A DNA stretch of 64,000 nt from Methanomassiliicoccaceae archaeon UBA370 (GTDB taxonomy: Archaea > Thermoplasmatota > Thermoplasmata > Methanomassiliicoccales > Methanomethylophilaceae), in assembly GCA_002505345.1 (NCBI GenBank), contig DAUY01000011.1, forward strand, positions 122,458 to 186,457, read 5' to 3'. The notes under the pieces are model-generated. The model worked only from the letters and a program-made list of their open reading frames with translations, had not been told where the DNA came from and ran no database searches. Both the position numbers and the translations under genes were made by a program. Below, piece by piece: positions 1 to 9,241 of this stretch (the first letter of the stretch is position 1; each line of letters starts with the position of its first letter).

Positions 1-381
1 GCCGACGAAGACGTTCCCATCGTAACATGCCCGAGATCCAATATTTTTTTTGGTCTCACTCCCCCGCTGGCTATGATGCGTGAATGCAACAACACCGTCA
101 TCCTGGGAACGGACAACGCCATGATCTGCACCCCCGACATGAGAGAAGAGGCCAGGGAGTACTGTTCGATCCTTGGCGACCTTAAGGTCGACCCGGAAAA
201 CCTATGGGGCGCCATGGTGTCAAACGGAAGAAAGCTATTATATGATGGGAAAAGAATCGGGCTCCGACCTGGCATGGACGCCGATATTACGGTTCTGCCC
301 TCCGAGGACGGGACCGCGGCCGGGATGTTGAGGAGCTCAGAACGCATACTGCGCTACAAACAGAGAAAAAAGGGTGATTGA
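1..381 (+). CDS. Amidohydrolase-family protein, C-terminal part
   Basis: The reading frame is open from the window edge to a TGA at 379-381, so only the last 126 residues are visible. The visible part contains VTCPRSNIFFG followed by VILGTDNAM, the typical last strands of metal-dependent amidohydrolases of the chlorohydrolase/deaminase group, where the Asp of GTDN is a metal ligand. It ends with GMDADITVL, the small beta-sandwich end seen in these enzymes. The substrate cannot be read from this part. The stop codon overlaps the ribosome binding site of the next gene, so the two are probably cotranscribed. Confidence 0.8.
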   Translation, partial: ADEDVPIVTCPRSNIFFGLTPPLAMMRECNNTVILGTDNAMICTPDMREEAREYCSILGDLKVDPENLWGAMVSNGRKLLYDGKRIGLRPGMDADITVLPSEDGTAAGMLRSSERILRYKQRKKGD

Positions 382-382
382 G

Positions 383-826
383 ATGGTTTTCGATAAGATA
401 CTTGTTCCTACCGACGGAAGCGAATACACTAAGGCGGCCGTGAGGAAGGCCATGGACCTCGCCAAACTCAGCAGTGGTAAAATAACCGCCCTTTACGTGA
501 TGGACCAGACGATCTTCACCAATGTCCCGATGGACACCGCCGTCATGAACGTCTACCGCACGCTTGAGAAGGAAGGCAAAAATGCGCTTCAGTTCGTCGA
601 AGAGCTCGGAAAAGAGACAGGGGTCAGCGTGGAGATCAAACTGGCCGAAGGAATTCCAATTAAAGTGATACTTGAACTTTCCAAGGAGTACGACGTCATA
701 GTGATGGGGACCCTTGGTAGGACCGGTATGTCAAAACTCCTAATGGGAAGCGTGGCCGAGAGAGTGGTCAGAGCTTCCAGATGCCCCGTAATGGTGGTTA
801 GGTCCCCTGAGGCTGATAAACAATGA
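383..826 (+). CDS. Universal stress protein (UspA family)
   Basis: A 147-residue single-domain Usp. It begins FDKILVPTDGSEYTKAA, and near the end has the ATP-binding signature GTLGRTGMSKLLMGS (G-x2-G-x9-GS), so it belongs to the nucleotide-binding class. The ATG at 383 is preferred over an in-frame GTG at 374 because GGTGAT (373-378) is a strong Shine-Dalgarno match just before it. It overlaps the following CBS gene by ATGA. Usp proteins commonly bind ATP and act in stress survival. The link here to a CBS protein and glyS suggests energy-state sensing, which is inference. Confidence 0.88.
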   Translation: MVFDKILVPTDGSEYTKAAVRKAMDLAKLSSGKITALYVMDQTIFTNVPMDTAVMNVYRTLEKEGKNALQFVEELGKETGVSVEIKLAEGIPIKVILELSKEYDVIVMGTLGRTGMSKLLMGSVAERVVRASRCPVMVVRSPEADKQ

Positions 827-1668
827 AAACAGTATCCGAAATAATGACTCTGGCACCCATAGTCGCAGAGGTGCCGGGAACACGAAACGACGCAATCAAC
901 ATAATGGTCAGGAACGACCTGACCGGACTTCCGGTGATCCGGGGTTCCGACGGAAAACTCGTAGGGGTGGTCTCGAGAAGGGACCTTTTCAGAAAATTCG
1001 AGGAAGACCAGCTTTCGCTGATCATGAAGAAGAACCCCATATATGTCGACAGCAAGACGCCGGTGAGCAAAGCCGCCGAGATATTCTTCAAGGAAAGGAT
1101 CCACAGACTCCCCGTGACAGAGGACGGTAAGCTCGTCGGAATAATCACTCCTACGGACCTCATGGACTCTGTCAGGGCACTCAACAGCAAGATAACGGCC
1201 GAGGAGGCGATACACACCACATGCGTGACCGCATGGGAGAGCGACCCGCTTTCATACACCATACCGGCAATGAGGGTCAGCGACGTACCGGCTGTTCCCG
1301 TACTTGACGAGAACGGGAAGCTCGTTGGGATACTGACCGACCGTGACCTGTTCAGCGACCAGTCGGGGGACCCTGAGGCGATGAAGGCGCTGGGAATCGA
1401 AGACACATCGCTGGCCGGCTACAGGAACGTGCTCCCGCTGTTCTACACTGCAACCGACAAATACCTCGACCAGAAGAAAGCTGTAAGCGACTTCATGGTT
1501 AGGAACCCCATGACAGTTTACAAGAAGACCTCGATATCGGAGGTCGCCAGGATCATGAAGGCCAACGACTTCGGGCAGATACCTGTCAGAGGTTCAAAGG
1601 ACGAACTGATCGGAATGGTCTACGATGTCGATATTTTAATGGCACTGACTGGTAATTTCAATGAATAA
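823..1668 (+). CDS. Protein with four CBS domains
   Basis: 281 residues made almost wholly of four CBS motifs (about residues 5-55, 65-115, 125-180 and 220-278), each with the hallmark pattern LPV...GKLVGIIT.TDL. There is no attached enzyme or DNA-binding domain. Tandem CBS pairs usually bind adenine nucleotides or SAM, so this is probably a ligand-sensing regulator of an unknown partner. Its start overlaps the Usp stop (ATGA) and its end overlaps glyS by 8 nt, so all three appear translationally coupled. Confidence 0.85.
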   Translation: MKTVSEIMTLAPIVAEVPGTRNDAINIMVRNDLTGLPVIRGSDGKLVGVVSRRDLFRKFEEDQLSLIMKKNPIYVDSKTPVSKAAEIFFKERIHRLPVTEDGKLVGIITPTDLMDSVRALNSKITAEEAIHTTCVTAWESDPLSYTIPAMRVSDVPAVPVLDENGKLVGILTDRDLFSDQSGDPEAMKALGIEDTSLAGYRNVLPLFYTATDKYLDQKKAVSDFMVRNPMTVYKKTSISEVARIMKANDFGQIPVRGSKDELIGMVYDVDILMALTGNFNE

Positions 1669-3373
1669 AGAGGCAGACGGAAACGAGCTTATGGCCATCT
1701 GCAAACGCAGAGGCTTCATCTGGCCTTCCTTCGAGCTTTACGGCGGCGTGGCCGGAATGTTCGACTACGGACCGCTCGGATGCACGATGAAGAACAACAT
1801 ACTCGAGGTATGGAGAGACATTTACAAGGGAAGGGAAGGTTTTGTGGAGATAGATTCCGAGACCGTCAACCCCGCGGAAGTGTTCAAGGCCTCGGGACAT
1901 GTGGACGAATTCTCGGACTACATGACATACTGCACACAGTGCCAGCTTCCTTTCCGGGCCGACCATCTGGTGAAGAATTTCTGCGAGAACCCGGACACCA
2001 TGAGTCCTGCGGAGCTCGAGGGCGCTTTCTCCGAATTCGGCATCAAATGCCCGGAGTGCGGAGGTGACCTCGGCAAGGTGGAAGAGTTCAACCTCATGTT
2101 CAAGACGACCATAGGGCCCGGCTCCGCGCGCGTGGGATATCTCAGGCCGGAGACTGCCCAGGGGATATTCGTCAACTTCCAGAACCTTTACCGCTACAAC
2201 AGGGAGAAGCTGCCGCTCGGCGTCATACAGACCGGCAGGGGGTACAGAAACGAGATCTCCCCCCGCCAGGGAATGATAAGGATGAGGGAGTTCAACATGA
2301 TGGAGGTGGAGCTTTTCGTCGACCCTCACGACAAGGGCTGGTCCAGGTTCCCCGAGGTAGAGGACGAGGAGCTCGTACTTGTACCCAACACCGGAACCGA
2401 TACTGTGGTGAAGACTGTCGGACAGGCGGTGGAAGAGGGTATAATCGCGAACCGCGTGCTCGCCTACTTCGTGTGTACGACGAAACAACTCCTTCTGCGC
2501 CTGGGCATCGATGCCGACAGGCTCAGGTTCAGGCAGCACCTGAAGGACGAGATGGCCCATTACGCCGCCGACTGCTGGGATGCGGAGGTTCTGCTCTCCT
2601 ACGGCTGGACCGAGATCACAGGTATAGCGGACAGAGGATGCTGGGACCTCTCCAGGCACTCGCAGTTCTCCGGTTCGGACCTTTCGCACTTCGACAGGTT
2701 CGACGAACCCAAAGAGATGACATTCATGAAGGTCCAGGCCAACCACAGGATGCTCGGACCGGCATTCAAAGGCAAGGCCAAAGATATCGCGGCCGCCCTG
2801 GAAGCTAAGACACCGGAAGACGTCAGGGACGGGAAGATCGTTCTGAACATCAGCGGAGAAGATATCGTTCTCACCAGCGAGTACTTCGAAGTCAAAGAAG
2901 TCACCGAGAAGGTCACCGGAGAGCGCGTGGTCCCCCATGTCATAGAGCCCTCCCACGGACTGGACAGAATATTCTATTCTCTGCTGGAACATTCATACTT
3001 CTATGACGAGAAGAGGGAATATTCCGTCCTGAGGCTGAGGCCAGAGGTTGCGCCGATAAAGGTGGGAGTGTTCCCGCTTATGGAGAAGGACGGCCTCGAC
3101 GTGCTTGCCAAAGAGATATACGATAAGGTGCACTCGACTATGACCGAGGCCTATTACGATGGATCGGGAACCATCGGAAAGAGGTATGCCCGCATGGACG
3201 AGATAGGCACTCCATGGTGCATCACGGTCGACTATGAGTCTCTCGAGGGCCCCGACAAAGGCACGGTCACCATAAGGGAGAGGGATACGGGCGACCAGAA
3301 GCGCATCCCCGCAGACAAGGCTGCGGAAACAGTCCGCAACCTGGTGGGCGGGCTCGGCTTCTCAGACCTCTAA
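1661..3373 (+). CDS. glyS: Glycyl-tRNA synthetase, archaeal/eukaryotic type
   Basis: A 570-residue class II synthetase that charges tRNA-Gly. The N-terminus KRRGFIWPSFELYGGVAG is characteristic of the dimeric archaeal/eukaryotic GlyRS. A CTQC...CPECGG pair inside the first third looks like a zinc site. RPETAQGIFVNF, GYRNEISPRQGMIRMREF (motif 2) and the C-terminal anticodon-binding domain follow (from about residue 460, with VGVFPLM). The ATG lies 8 nt inside the preceding CBS gene. A tRNA-Gly(GCC) lies about 5.5 kb downstream. Confidence 0.96.
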   Translation: MNKEADGNELMAICKRRGFIWPSFELYGGVAGMFDYGPLGCTMKNNILEVWRDIYKGREGFVEIDSETVNPAEVFKASGHVDEFSDYMTYCTQCQLPFRADHLVKNFCENPDTMSPAELEGAFSEFGIKCPECGGDLGKVEEFNLMFKTTIGPGSARVGYLRPETAQGIFVNFQNLYRYNREKLPLGVIQTGRGYRNEISPRQGMIRMREFNMMEVELFVDPHDKGWSRFPEVEDEELVLVPNTGTDTVVKTVGQAVEEGIIANRVLAYFVCTTKQLLLRLGIDADRLRFRQHLKDEMAHYAADCWDAEVLLSYGWTEITGIADRGCWDLSRHSQFSGSDLSHFDRFDEPKEMTFMKVQANHRMLGPAFKGKAKDIAAALEAKTPEDVRDGKIVLNISGEDIVLTSEYFEVKEVTEKVTGERVVPHVIEPSHGLDRIFYSLLEHSYFYDEKREYSVLRLRPEVAPIKVGVFPLMEKDGLDVLAKEIYDKVHSTMTEAYYDGSGTIGKRYARMDEIGTPWCITVDYESLEGPDKGTVTIRERDTGDQKRIPADKAAETVRNLVGGLGFSDL

Positions 3374-3402
3374 ACTTCAAAAAAACCCCCTTTCATTTCT
3401 TT

Positions 3403-3419
3403 GCCAGCATAATGCTGGC
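3403..3419. promoter_or_regulatory. Perfect 17-nt palindrome upstream of the CBS-HPF gene
   Basis: GCCAGCAT-A-ATGCTGGC is a perfect inverted repeat, 8 nt per arm. It lies between the glyS stop and the TATA-like GTTTTATAG at about 3431-3439 that precedes the next gene. It could be an operator just upstream of the promoter, or an RNA hairpin in the glyS 3' end; the T-rich stretch 3391-3402 before it may terminate glyS. The function is not known. Confidence 0.45.
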
Positions 3420-3474
3420 TTGCCGAACTAAGTTTTATAGACATTGAACACGATGTAGATCGGAGGATTTGTTT

Positions 3475-4650
3475 ATGGTGATTAAAGATCTAGAAGATCC
3501 GAGAAGGCTTTCGATGCTCAGGTCACAAATCGACGCCAATTCCGTCGAAGAGATCATGGACGACGACTTCCCGACCGTTGGTTCCGAAGACCGCCTATCC
3601 GACGTCCTGTCGGTGATGAGGGATACGAACTACCAGGACGTTCCGGTAGTCGACAACGGCACGTATATGGGCGTGATAAGCTACACCACCATCCTGAAAA
3701 AGAAGAGCGCTAACATGGACTCCAAGGTCAAGGGCCTCATCAGGGGGGTTCCCATGCTCAGCAAGAGCGACGACGTCACGAAGATCGCAGAAGAGATGAC
3801 AGGCAATAACTGCAGGCAGCTTCCTGTCATATCCGGAAAGAAGATCATCGGCGTGGTGTCGAGGAGAGCGCTGGTCGACATAGCCTCCAGGATCAAGGTC
3901 CTGAACGAGATCAAGGTCTGGGAGATCATGACCAACCCCGTTAAGAGCGTGGGCGCCAACGCCATGCTGTCCGACGCATTCGCGATGATGCAGGAGCTCG
4001 ACACTCTGACCATACCTATCGTAGACAACGAGAACAAGGTCGTAGGCGTGGTCGGCATGAGGGAGATCATCGACAACAACTGGAGGAACGAGAACAAGAT
4101 CATCGGAGACCTCGAGAAGAACGCCAAGGCCCAGATCACCGTGGAATCGGTCAGCGTCAATCCCGCCATAACAGTCAACTGGGACGACACCGTGGAGGAC
4201 GCTGCGACCCTGATGGTCGACAACGACATCTCGACGCTGCCCGTGGTCGAAGGAGAAAAGCTCGTCGGAGTGCTTACGCAGTATGACATAATCGAGATAA
4301 TCTCCGCATGCCGCGAGAGGGAGCTCATGTTCATACAGATCAGCGGCCTCGAGGACGACGACAAGGCGGCCACCGAAGCACTTTACGAAGTGATCGAAGA
4401 GCAGATGGTGAAGATCGGCAAGGTCTACAGGCCCGAGAGCCTGATGCTCCACGTCGCGAGGTACAACGACACCGGCGGCTCGGCCAAGTACAGCATCTCT
4501 GCGAGGCTGTACATGAGGGGCAAGGTCGTGAACTACAAGGAAGTTGGATGGGACCTGGTCAGGACCGCATCCGATCTTATGAAGAAGATCTCCGAGTCCG
4601 TCATGTCCATGAAGGATTCCAAGGTCAAGTTCCGCCAGCGCAAGAAGTGA
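3475..4650 (+). CDS. Four CBS domains fused to an HPF/RaiA-like ribosome-binding domain
   Basis: 391 residues. Four CBS motifs fill about residues 20-285 (examples: YQDVPVVDNGTYMGVISY and ISTLPVVEGEKLVGVLTQYD). The last roughly 100 residues, from FIQISGLEDDD, read beta-alpha-beta-beta-beta-alpha with a lysine-rich end and resemble hibernation-promoting factor/YfiA proteins, which bind the 30S decoding region. The ATG at 3475 is chosen over a TTG at 3469 because GGAGG at 3462-3466 is correctly spaced for it. A TATA box lies at about 3431. The HPF assignment is by eye. If right, the protein could link nucleotide sensing to ribosome hibernation. Confidence 0.72.
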   Translation: MVIKDLEDPRRLSMLRSQIDANSVEEIMDDDFPTVGSEDRLSDVLSVMRDTNYQDVPVVDNGTYMGVISYTTILKKKSANMDSKVKGLIRGVPMLSKSDDVTKIAEEMTGNNCRQLPVISGKKIIGVVSRRALVDIASRIKVLNEIKVWEIMTNPVKSVGANAMLSDAFAMMQELDTLTIPIVDNENKVVGVVGMREIIDNNWRNENKIIGDLEKNAKAQITVESVSVNPAITVNWDDTVEDAATLMVDNDISTLPVVEGEKLVGVLTQYDIIEIISACRERELMFIQISGLEDDDKAATEALYEVIEEQMVKIGKVYRPESLMLHVARYNDTGGSAKYSISARLYMRGKVVNYKEVGWDLVRTASDLMKKISESVMSMKDSKVKFRQRKK

Positions 4651-4707
4651 AACTTTTTTCCTCACAACCTTTTTTTATACCCTCTTTTATAGTGTGCCCT
4701 GTTCAAC

Positions 4708-7317
4708 ATGCCGCAGTACGACTCAGCTTCAATAGAGGGACGCTGGCAGAAGATGTGGAAGGACGAAAGGGTCTACCATTTCGACCCGCAGTCCGAAAAA
4801 CCCGTTTTCAGCATAGACAATCCACCAAGGTACACTTCCGGATCTCTGCATCTGGGACATGCTACCGGTTACTCGATCTCCGACTTCGCGGCGCGTTACA
4901 AGCGAATGAGGGGGCATAACGTTTTCTTCCCCCTGTGTTTCGACGTTAACGGGACGCCCATCGAGGTGAAGGTCGAAAAGAAGTACAACATAACTAAACT
5001 AGACCTTCCACGCAAAGAGTACCGCAAACTGTGCAGCGATTATGCAAACGGTTTCATCGCCGAGATGACCCGCGATTTCGAAAAGCTCGGGGAGAGCATG
5101 GACCCCAGCATATACTATCAGACGGACGCACCCTATTACAGGAAGATCACTCAGCTTTCATTCGTGGAACTTTTCAAAAGAAATTTGGTCTACAAGGCCA
5201 ACTTCCCGGTGAACTGGTGCCCCAGGTGCATGACCGCCCTGGCCGATGCCGAGGTGGAATACAGGGACAACGTCAACAAATTGAATTTCATCAAATTCGG
5301 AGTTGCCGGCACCGACGAATACGTGCTTATAGCCACTACCCGACCGGAGCTGCTTTGCACCTGCCAGGTTGTAGCCGTCCACCCCGACGATGCGGATAAG
5401 CGGCATCTTGTCGGAAAAGAGCTCGTCACCCCTCTGTACGGCAAGAAGGTAAAGGTAATAGCGGACGAAAAAGTGGACCCGGCCTACGGTACGGGTTTCG
5501 TGATGATATGCACCATCGGCGACAAGGACGACCTAGAGTGGGTCATGAAATACCATCTGCCGATGGAGAAAGGAATCGATGAGACCGGAAAAATGACCGA
5601 GCTCTCCGGAAAATACCGGGGCATGCCCGTGGCAGAGGCGAGAGAGGCCGCCATCGCGGATTTGAAAGAATCCGGGCTGCTGGTAAAACAGATCGACAAT
5701 CCTCAGCAGGTTTCAATATGTTGGAGGTGCAAGACGCCTATCGAGTACCTTCAGGTCCCGCAGTGGTTCCTGAAAACGCTCGAATTCAAGAAAGAGGTCC
5801 TGAAACGCGCCGACGAGATACAGTGGCACCCCGAGTTCATGAAAGTACGCCTGATAGACTGGGTCGAATCCCTGGAATGGGACTGGGTGCTCAGCAGGCA
5901 GCGTATTTTCGCAACACCGATACCCGTCTGGGAGTGCGCAGACTGCGGCCATGCCGTATGCGCCGAAAAAGAGCAGCTGTACTGCGACCCGGTGGAAGAC
6001 AGGCCGCCGGTGGATAAATGTCCCAAGTGCGGCGGGGAACTGGTGGGATGCACCGACGTTTTCGACACATGGATGGATTCTTCCGGATCAGCACTCTATA
6101 ACACATACTGGCACAGGGACGATGAGATGTTCGGGAAGCTTTTCCCGATGTCGCTGAGGCCACAGTCCCACGACATCATAAGGACGTGGGCATTCTATTC
6201 CATACTGCGCTCGGAGCAGATCGCAGAAAGCATACCCTGGAAGGAAGTGATGATCAACGGGTTCATAATGGCGCCCGACGGCACCCCGATGCACTCCTCT
6301 GTAGGGAACGTGATCGACCCGGTTCCGATACTGGAGAAATACGGCGCGGATGCCCTCCGCTATTATGCGGCGACCTGCTCGCTCGGGATAGACCATGCCT
6401 TCAGAGAGCCGGACGTGGTACGCGGAAGGAAGCTCTGCAACAAGATATTCAACCTTGGACAGTTCGTCACCCGCTTCTTCGATTCTAAGCCTGAAAAGGA
6501 ATGCGATGGACTGCGTGTCTCGGACAGATGGATACTCAGCAGGTACTCCGAGACCGTCTCAGAGGCGACGGAATCTTTCGAGCAATATCAGTTCGACAAG
6601 GCGATTAAGGCAATAGAGGGATTTATCTGGCACGAGTTCGCCGACCACTACGTGGAGATGGCCAAGGGCAGGAACGACGAGGCTGTTAAATTCACCCTAT
6701 ACAACATCTTCTACGGCTCCCTGAAGCTCATGGCACCGATCATGCCCCATGTTACGGAAGAACTGTACCAGACGGTCTTCAGGCAGTTCGAAGGAGATGC
6801 CAGCATCCATCTGGCCCAATGGCCGGAGCCCATCCTTTCCGACAAGGAAGCGGAAAGGACGGGAGAAGTCCTCAAGGACGTGGTTGCGGCCATACGCGCA
6901 TGGAAGTCCAATAAGAAGATGCCTCTCAACGCCCAGATAGCGTTTTTGGAGCTCATAGGTCCGGAATCGTCCATATTGGAAAGTGCCAGGGATGACATTT
7001 CCGAGACCGCCAAGGCATCGGAGATAAAAATCGCGGAATCTGCGGAGCTTATCGAAGAGGTCGTGGGCGTCAAACCGGTCCACTCCAAACTGGGCCCGAC
7101 TTTCAAGGCTGCGGCGAAAGCCATCGTAGCGGCGATATCGGCCATGGAACCTTCGGAGGTCGCAAAGCAGATCGCTGACGGATCGGTGAAGGTCGATGCC
7201 GGCGAAGTCTACGAACTGGGTCCCGAATATTTCGAACTGGATAAACGTCTCACGCTCGGCGGAAAGGCCGTTGAGACGATTCAGGTGGGCGGAATCCTGA
7301 TCGTTATCGAACTTTGA
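4708..7317 (+). CDS. valS: Valyl-tRNA synthetase with an altered KMSKS loop
   Basis: An 869-residue class Ia synthetase that charges tRNA-Val. It has the first signature as SGSLHLGHATGYSISDF, the editing domain with TTRPE (about residue 210), CWRCKTPIEYL, a zinc-type CADCGHAV...CPKCGGEL pair and the FDTWMDSSGSA segment. The usual KMSKS is read here as PMHSSVGN at residues 527-534, so both lysines are missing. A C-terminal anticodon-binding domain follows. A T-run (4652-4676) probably ends the previous gene, and TATA-like CTTTTATAG at about 4683-4691 suggests a leaderless ATG at 4708. Confidence 0.93.
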   Translation: MPQYDSASIEGRWQKMWKDERVYHFDPQSEKPVFSIDNPPRYTSGSLHLGHATGYSISDFAARYKRMRGHNVFFPLCFDVNGTPIEVKVEKKYNITKLDLPRKEYRKLCSDYANGFIAEMTRDFEKLGESMDPSIYYQTDAPYYRKITQLSFVELFKRNLVYKANFPVNWCPRCMTALADAEVEYRDNVNKLNFIKFGVAGTDEYVLIATTRPELLCTCQVVAVHPDDADKRHLVGKELVTPLYGKKVKVIADEKVDPAYGTGFVMICTIGDKDDLEWVMKYHLPMEKGIDETGKMTELSGKYRGMPVAEAREAAIADLKESGLLVKQIDNPQQVSICWRCKTPIEYLQVPQWFLKTLEFKKEVLKRADEIQWHPEFMKVRLIDWVESLEWDWVLSRQRIFATPIPVWECADCGHAVCAEKEQLYCDPVEDRPPVDKCPKCGGELVGCTDVFDTWMDSSGSALYNTYWHRDDEMFGKLFPMSLRPQSHDIIRTWAFYSILRSEQIAESIPWKEVMINGFIMAPDGTPMHSSVGNVIDPVPILEKYGADALRYYAATCSLGIDHAFREPDVVRGRKLCNKIFNLGQFVTRFFDSKPEKECDGLRVSDRWILSRYSETVSEATESFEQYQFDKAIKAIEGFIWHEFADHYVEMAKGRNDEAVKFTLYNIFYGSLKLMAPIMPHVTEELYQTVFRQFEGDASIHLAQWPEPILSDKEAERTGEVLKDVVAAIRAWKSNKKMPLNAQIAFLELIGPESSILESARDDISETAKASEIKIAESAELIEEVVGVKPVHSKLGPTFKAAAKAIVAAISAMEPSEVAKQIADGSVKVDAGEVYELGPEYFELDKRLTLGGKAVETIQVGGILIVIEL

Positions 7318-7338
7318 AAAAAAAATAAGGGAAGAAGG

Positions 7339-8751
7339 TCACTGAACGACGTTCACGGTGATCTTCTTCCCATCGAATTTCATCTTTGTCAGATCGGAGG
7401 TCATCTTCCTTCCGAAGTCCTTGTGGACCTCGACGACCGATGATTTGCTGCCGATCTCGATGTTCCCGATGGAGTACTCTCTTATCCTTGCATTCCTGAT
7501 GATGAACTCGGAAAGCCCTACTTTTCCGAAACCGTCCTTTTTTCCGAGGTTTATCTCGAACTTGACCATGCCGAAAACATCCGCGGCCTGGTCGAAGTCC
7601 ACGACCATGCGTATGGTGTCCTTGCTTCCTTCCTCGGCGTCCGGGACCTCCCTCCTGGTGATCTCCATCCCTGTGCGCAGCTCGAACTCGTGCACGAGGT
7701 GCTCCTCCTCGGCGGTTACGAAGGACACTGCGGTACCTTCCTTGCCTGCCCTTCCCGTACGCCCTATCCTGTGGATGTACGTCTCCACTTCCTCGGGCAT
7801 GTCGTAATTGATCACGTACGATATGTCATCCACATCGAGTCCCCTTGCGGCGACATCTGTGGCAACGAGTATCTGCACCTTTCCCTCCTTGAAGTCCCTG
7901 AGAACCTTCTCTCTCTTGGACTGGGGCATGTCGCCGTGGATAGCCTCGGCGACATACTTGTACTGATCGAGACGCTCGATCAGCATGTCGACCATCCTTT
8001 TTGTCTGGCAGAATATGATCGCCTTCGGCTGGTCGATATCCAGTATCCTGCTGAGGGCCCATGACTTGTTCCTTCTTCCGACGGAAATATAATACTGCTT
8101 TGTGAGGTCCAGGACCACCTCGTCCCTGGATACGCTGATCTCCTTCGGATCCCTCATGTAGTCGTAGGAAAGCCGTTTTACGCCTTCCGGCATCGTGGCG
8201 GACATCAGCAGGGTCTGCCTGTTTGAGGGCATCATGCGCAGTATGTCCTCGATGTCTTCGATGAACCCCATGTCCAGCATGCGGTCGGCCTCGTCCAGCA
8301 CCACGACCTTTATGGCGCTGAGGTTCAGCTCTTTGCGGAACATCATGTCTTTGACGCGCCCAGGCGTACCCGCTATGATATCGGCGCCGGTCTTCAGCTT
8401 CTTGATCTGACCCTCGATGCTGGCCCCTCCGTATATCGGGACGCAAACGTGCCCGGTGTACTTGGCGAGTTTGGACATCTCCTCGGAGACCTGGACGGCT
8501 AGCTCTCTTGTGGGGGCGAGTATTATCGACTGGGGGACCTTCTGCGGCGCATCTATCTTGCCGAGGATTATCGACCCGTAGCAACCCGTCTTTCCTGTTC
8601 CGGTCTGGGCCTGGGCGAACATGTCCCTCCCTGACAGCCCGATCGGGACTGCCGATATCTGGATAGGAGTGGGCTCTTCCCATCCCATGTCCTCCATAGC
8701 TCTGGCGACTTCTTCTGTAATACCTAAGTCTGTGAATTTTGAGATCATCAT
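7339..8751 (-). CDS. DEAD-box RNA helicase with DbpA-like RNA-binding tail
   Basis: 470 residues. All helicase motifs are visible: Q motif (GWEEPTPIQ), motif I AQTGTGKT, PTRELAVQV, TPGRV, DEAD in VVLDEADRMLDMGF, SAT, and HRIGRTGRAGKEG. After about residue 385 comes a small domain ending IGNIEIGSKSSVVEVH, resembling the RRM-like RNA-binding domain of DbpA/CsdA helicases. It probably remodels rRNA or mRNA structure in an ATP-dependent way. The gene is convergent with valS, separated by 21 nt. Confidence 0.93.
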   Translation of the reverse strand: MMISKFTDLGITEEVARAMEDMGWEEPTPIQISAVPIGLSGRDMFAQAQTGTGKTGCYGSIILGKIDAPQKVPQSIILAPTRELAVQVSEEMSKLAKYTGHVCVPIYGGASIEGQIKKLKTGADIIAGTPGRVKDMMFRKELNLSAIKVVVLDEADRMLDMGFIEDIEDILRMMPSNRQTLLMSATMPEGVKRLSYDYMRDPKEISVSRDEVVLDLTKQYYISVGRRNKSWALSRILDIDQPKAIIFCQTKRMVDMLIERLDQYKYVAEAIHGDMPQSKREKVLRDFKEGKVQILVATDVAARGLDVDDISYVINYDMPEEVETYIHRIGRTGRAGKEGTAVSFVTAEEEHLVHEFELRTGMEITRREVPDAEEGSKDTIRMVVDFDQAADVFGMVKFEINLGKKDGFGKVGLSEFIIRNARIREYSIGNIEIGSKSSVVEVHKDFGRKMTSDLTKMKFDGKKITVNVVQ

Positions 8752-8870
8752 ACCACTTGATCCGAACTTAAACAGCCTGTGACTTCAACACAGACAACGC
8801 TCAATTTCGCCACTCGGTATGCCCGCTGTATTTATAATAATGACTGGAAGGAAATAAAGCAACGGCAAAG

Positions 8871-8884
8871 TATATATTTAAAAA
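8871..8884 (+). promoter_or_regulatory. TATA box for tRNA-Gly
   Basis: TATATATTTAAAAA lies about 22-35 nt upstream of the first tRNA-Gly base. This is the expected archaeal box A position for a tRNA transcribed from its own promoter. Confidence 0.7.
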
Positions 8885-8905
8885 GCCAATCTGTGGAAAT
8901 GCACT

Positions 8906-8978
8906 GTGGATGTGGTGTAGCTGGTTATCACTTAACCTTGCCAAGGTTAGAACTCGGGTTCGAATCCCGGCATCCGCA
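8906..8978 (+). tRNA. tRNA-Gly (anticodon GCC)
   Basis: A complete 73-nt cloverleaf. The acceptor stem GTGGATG pairs with CATCCGC (one G-T at the second pair). The D arm has AGCTGGTTA. The anticodon stem TAACC/GGTTA (8933-8937 and 8945-8949) encloses TTGCCAA, giving anticodon GCC at 8940-8942. The T arm is TCGGG-TTCGAAT-CCCGG and the discriminator base is A. CCA is not encoded and no intron is present. It reads GGC/GGT glycine codons. Confidence 0.95.
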
Positions 8979-9241
8979 CTCTTTTTCTCTGAAAATGATC
9001 CTCTCTCCGTCCGTTTGAGGGTTCTGCGGATTTCCCAATCTGCGTCGTGGTGTCGTTCTCCGAGATTCTGCACATTTCTTTTTCATCTTCCCCTCGTGCG
9101 GAAGTCTGTCCGACGAATGAACAACGTAAACCCTCTGAAAACGTAAGATTATATATCTTTCAACGAAAAATATATTTATCTTATATTTTTCATATTAATA
9201 ATTAGCGATACGGTTATATCAAGAGGGGCAGATATTTAACC
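8979..9241. other. Intergenic region with AT-rich promoter of the surface protein
   Basis: I see no gene between the tRNA and the surface-protein start. From about 9146 the sequence turns very AT-rich, with several TATA-like stretches (for example ATATATTTATC near 9170 and TTATATC near 9213). These suggest one or more promoters for the downstream gene. GAGGGGCAG at about 9222 could be a weak ribosome binding site, but its spacing to the ATG at 9242 is long. Confidence 0.5.

Noticed and set aside
1658..2992. A 444-codon minus-strand frame opposite glyS
   Set aside because: Antisense shadow; the plus-strand frame is a clear glycyl-tRNA synthetase.
3595..4665. A 356-codon minus-strand frame opposite the CBS-HPF gene
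   Set aside because: His/Asp/Val-rich antisense translation without family features.
8779..9146. Short open frames on both strands over the tRNA-Gly
   Set aside because: They run through the tRNA and its promoter and have no protein-like sequence.
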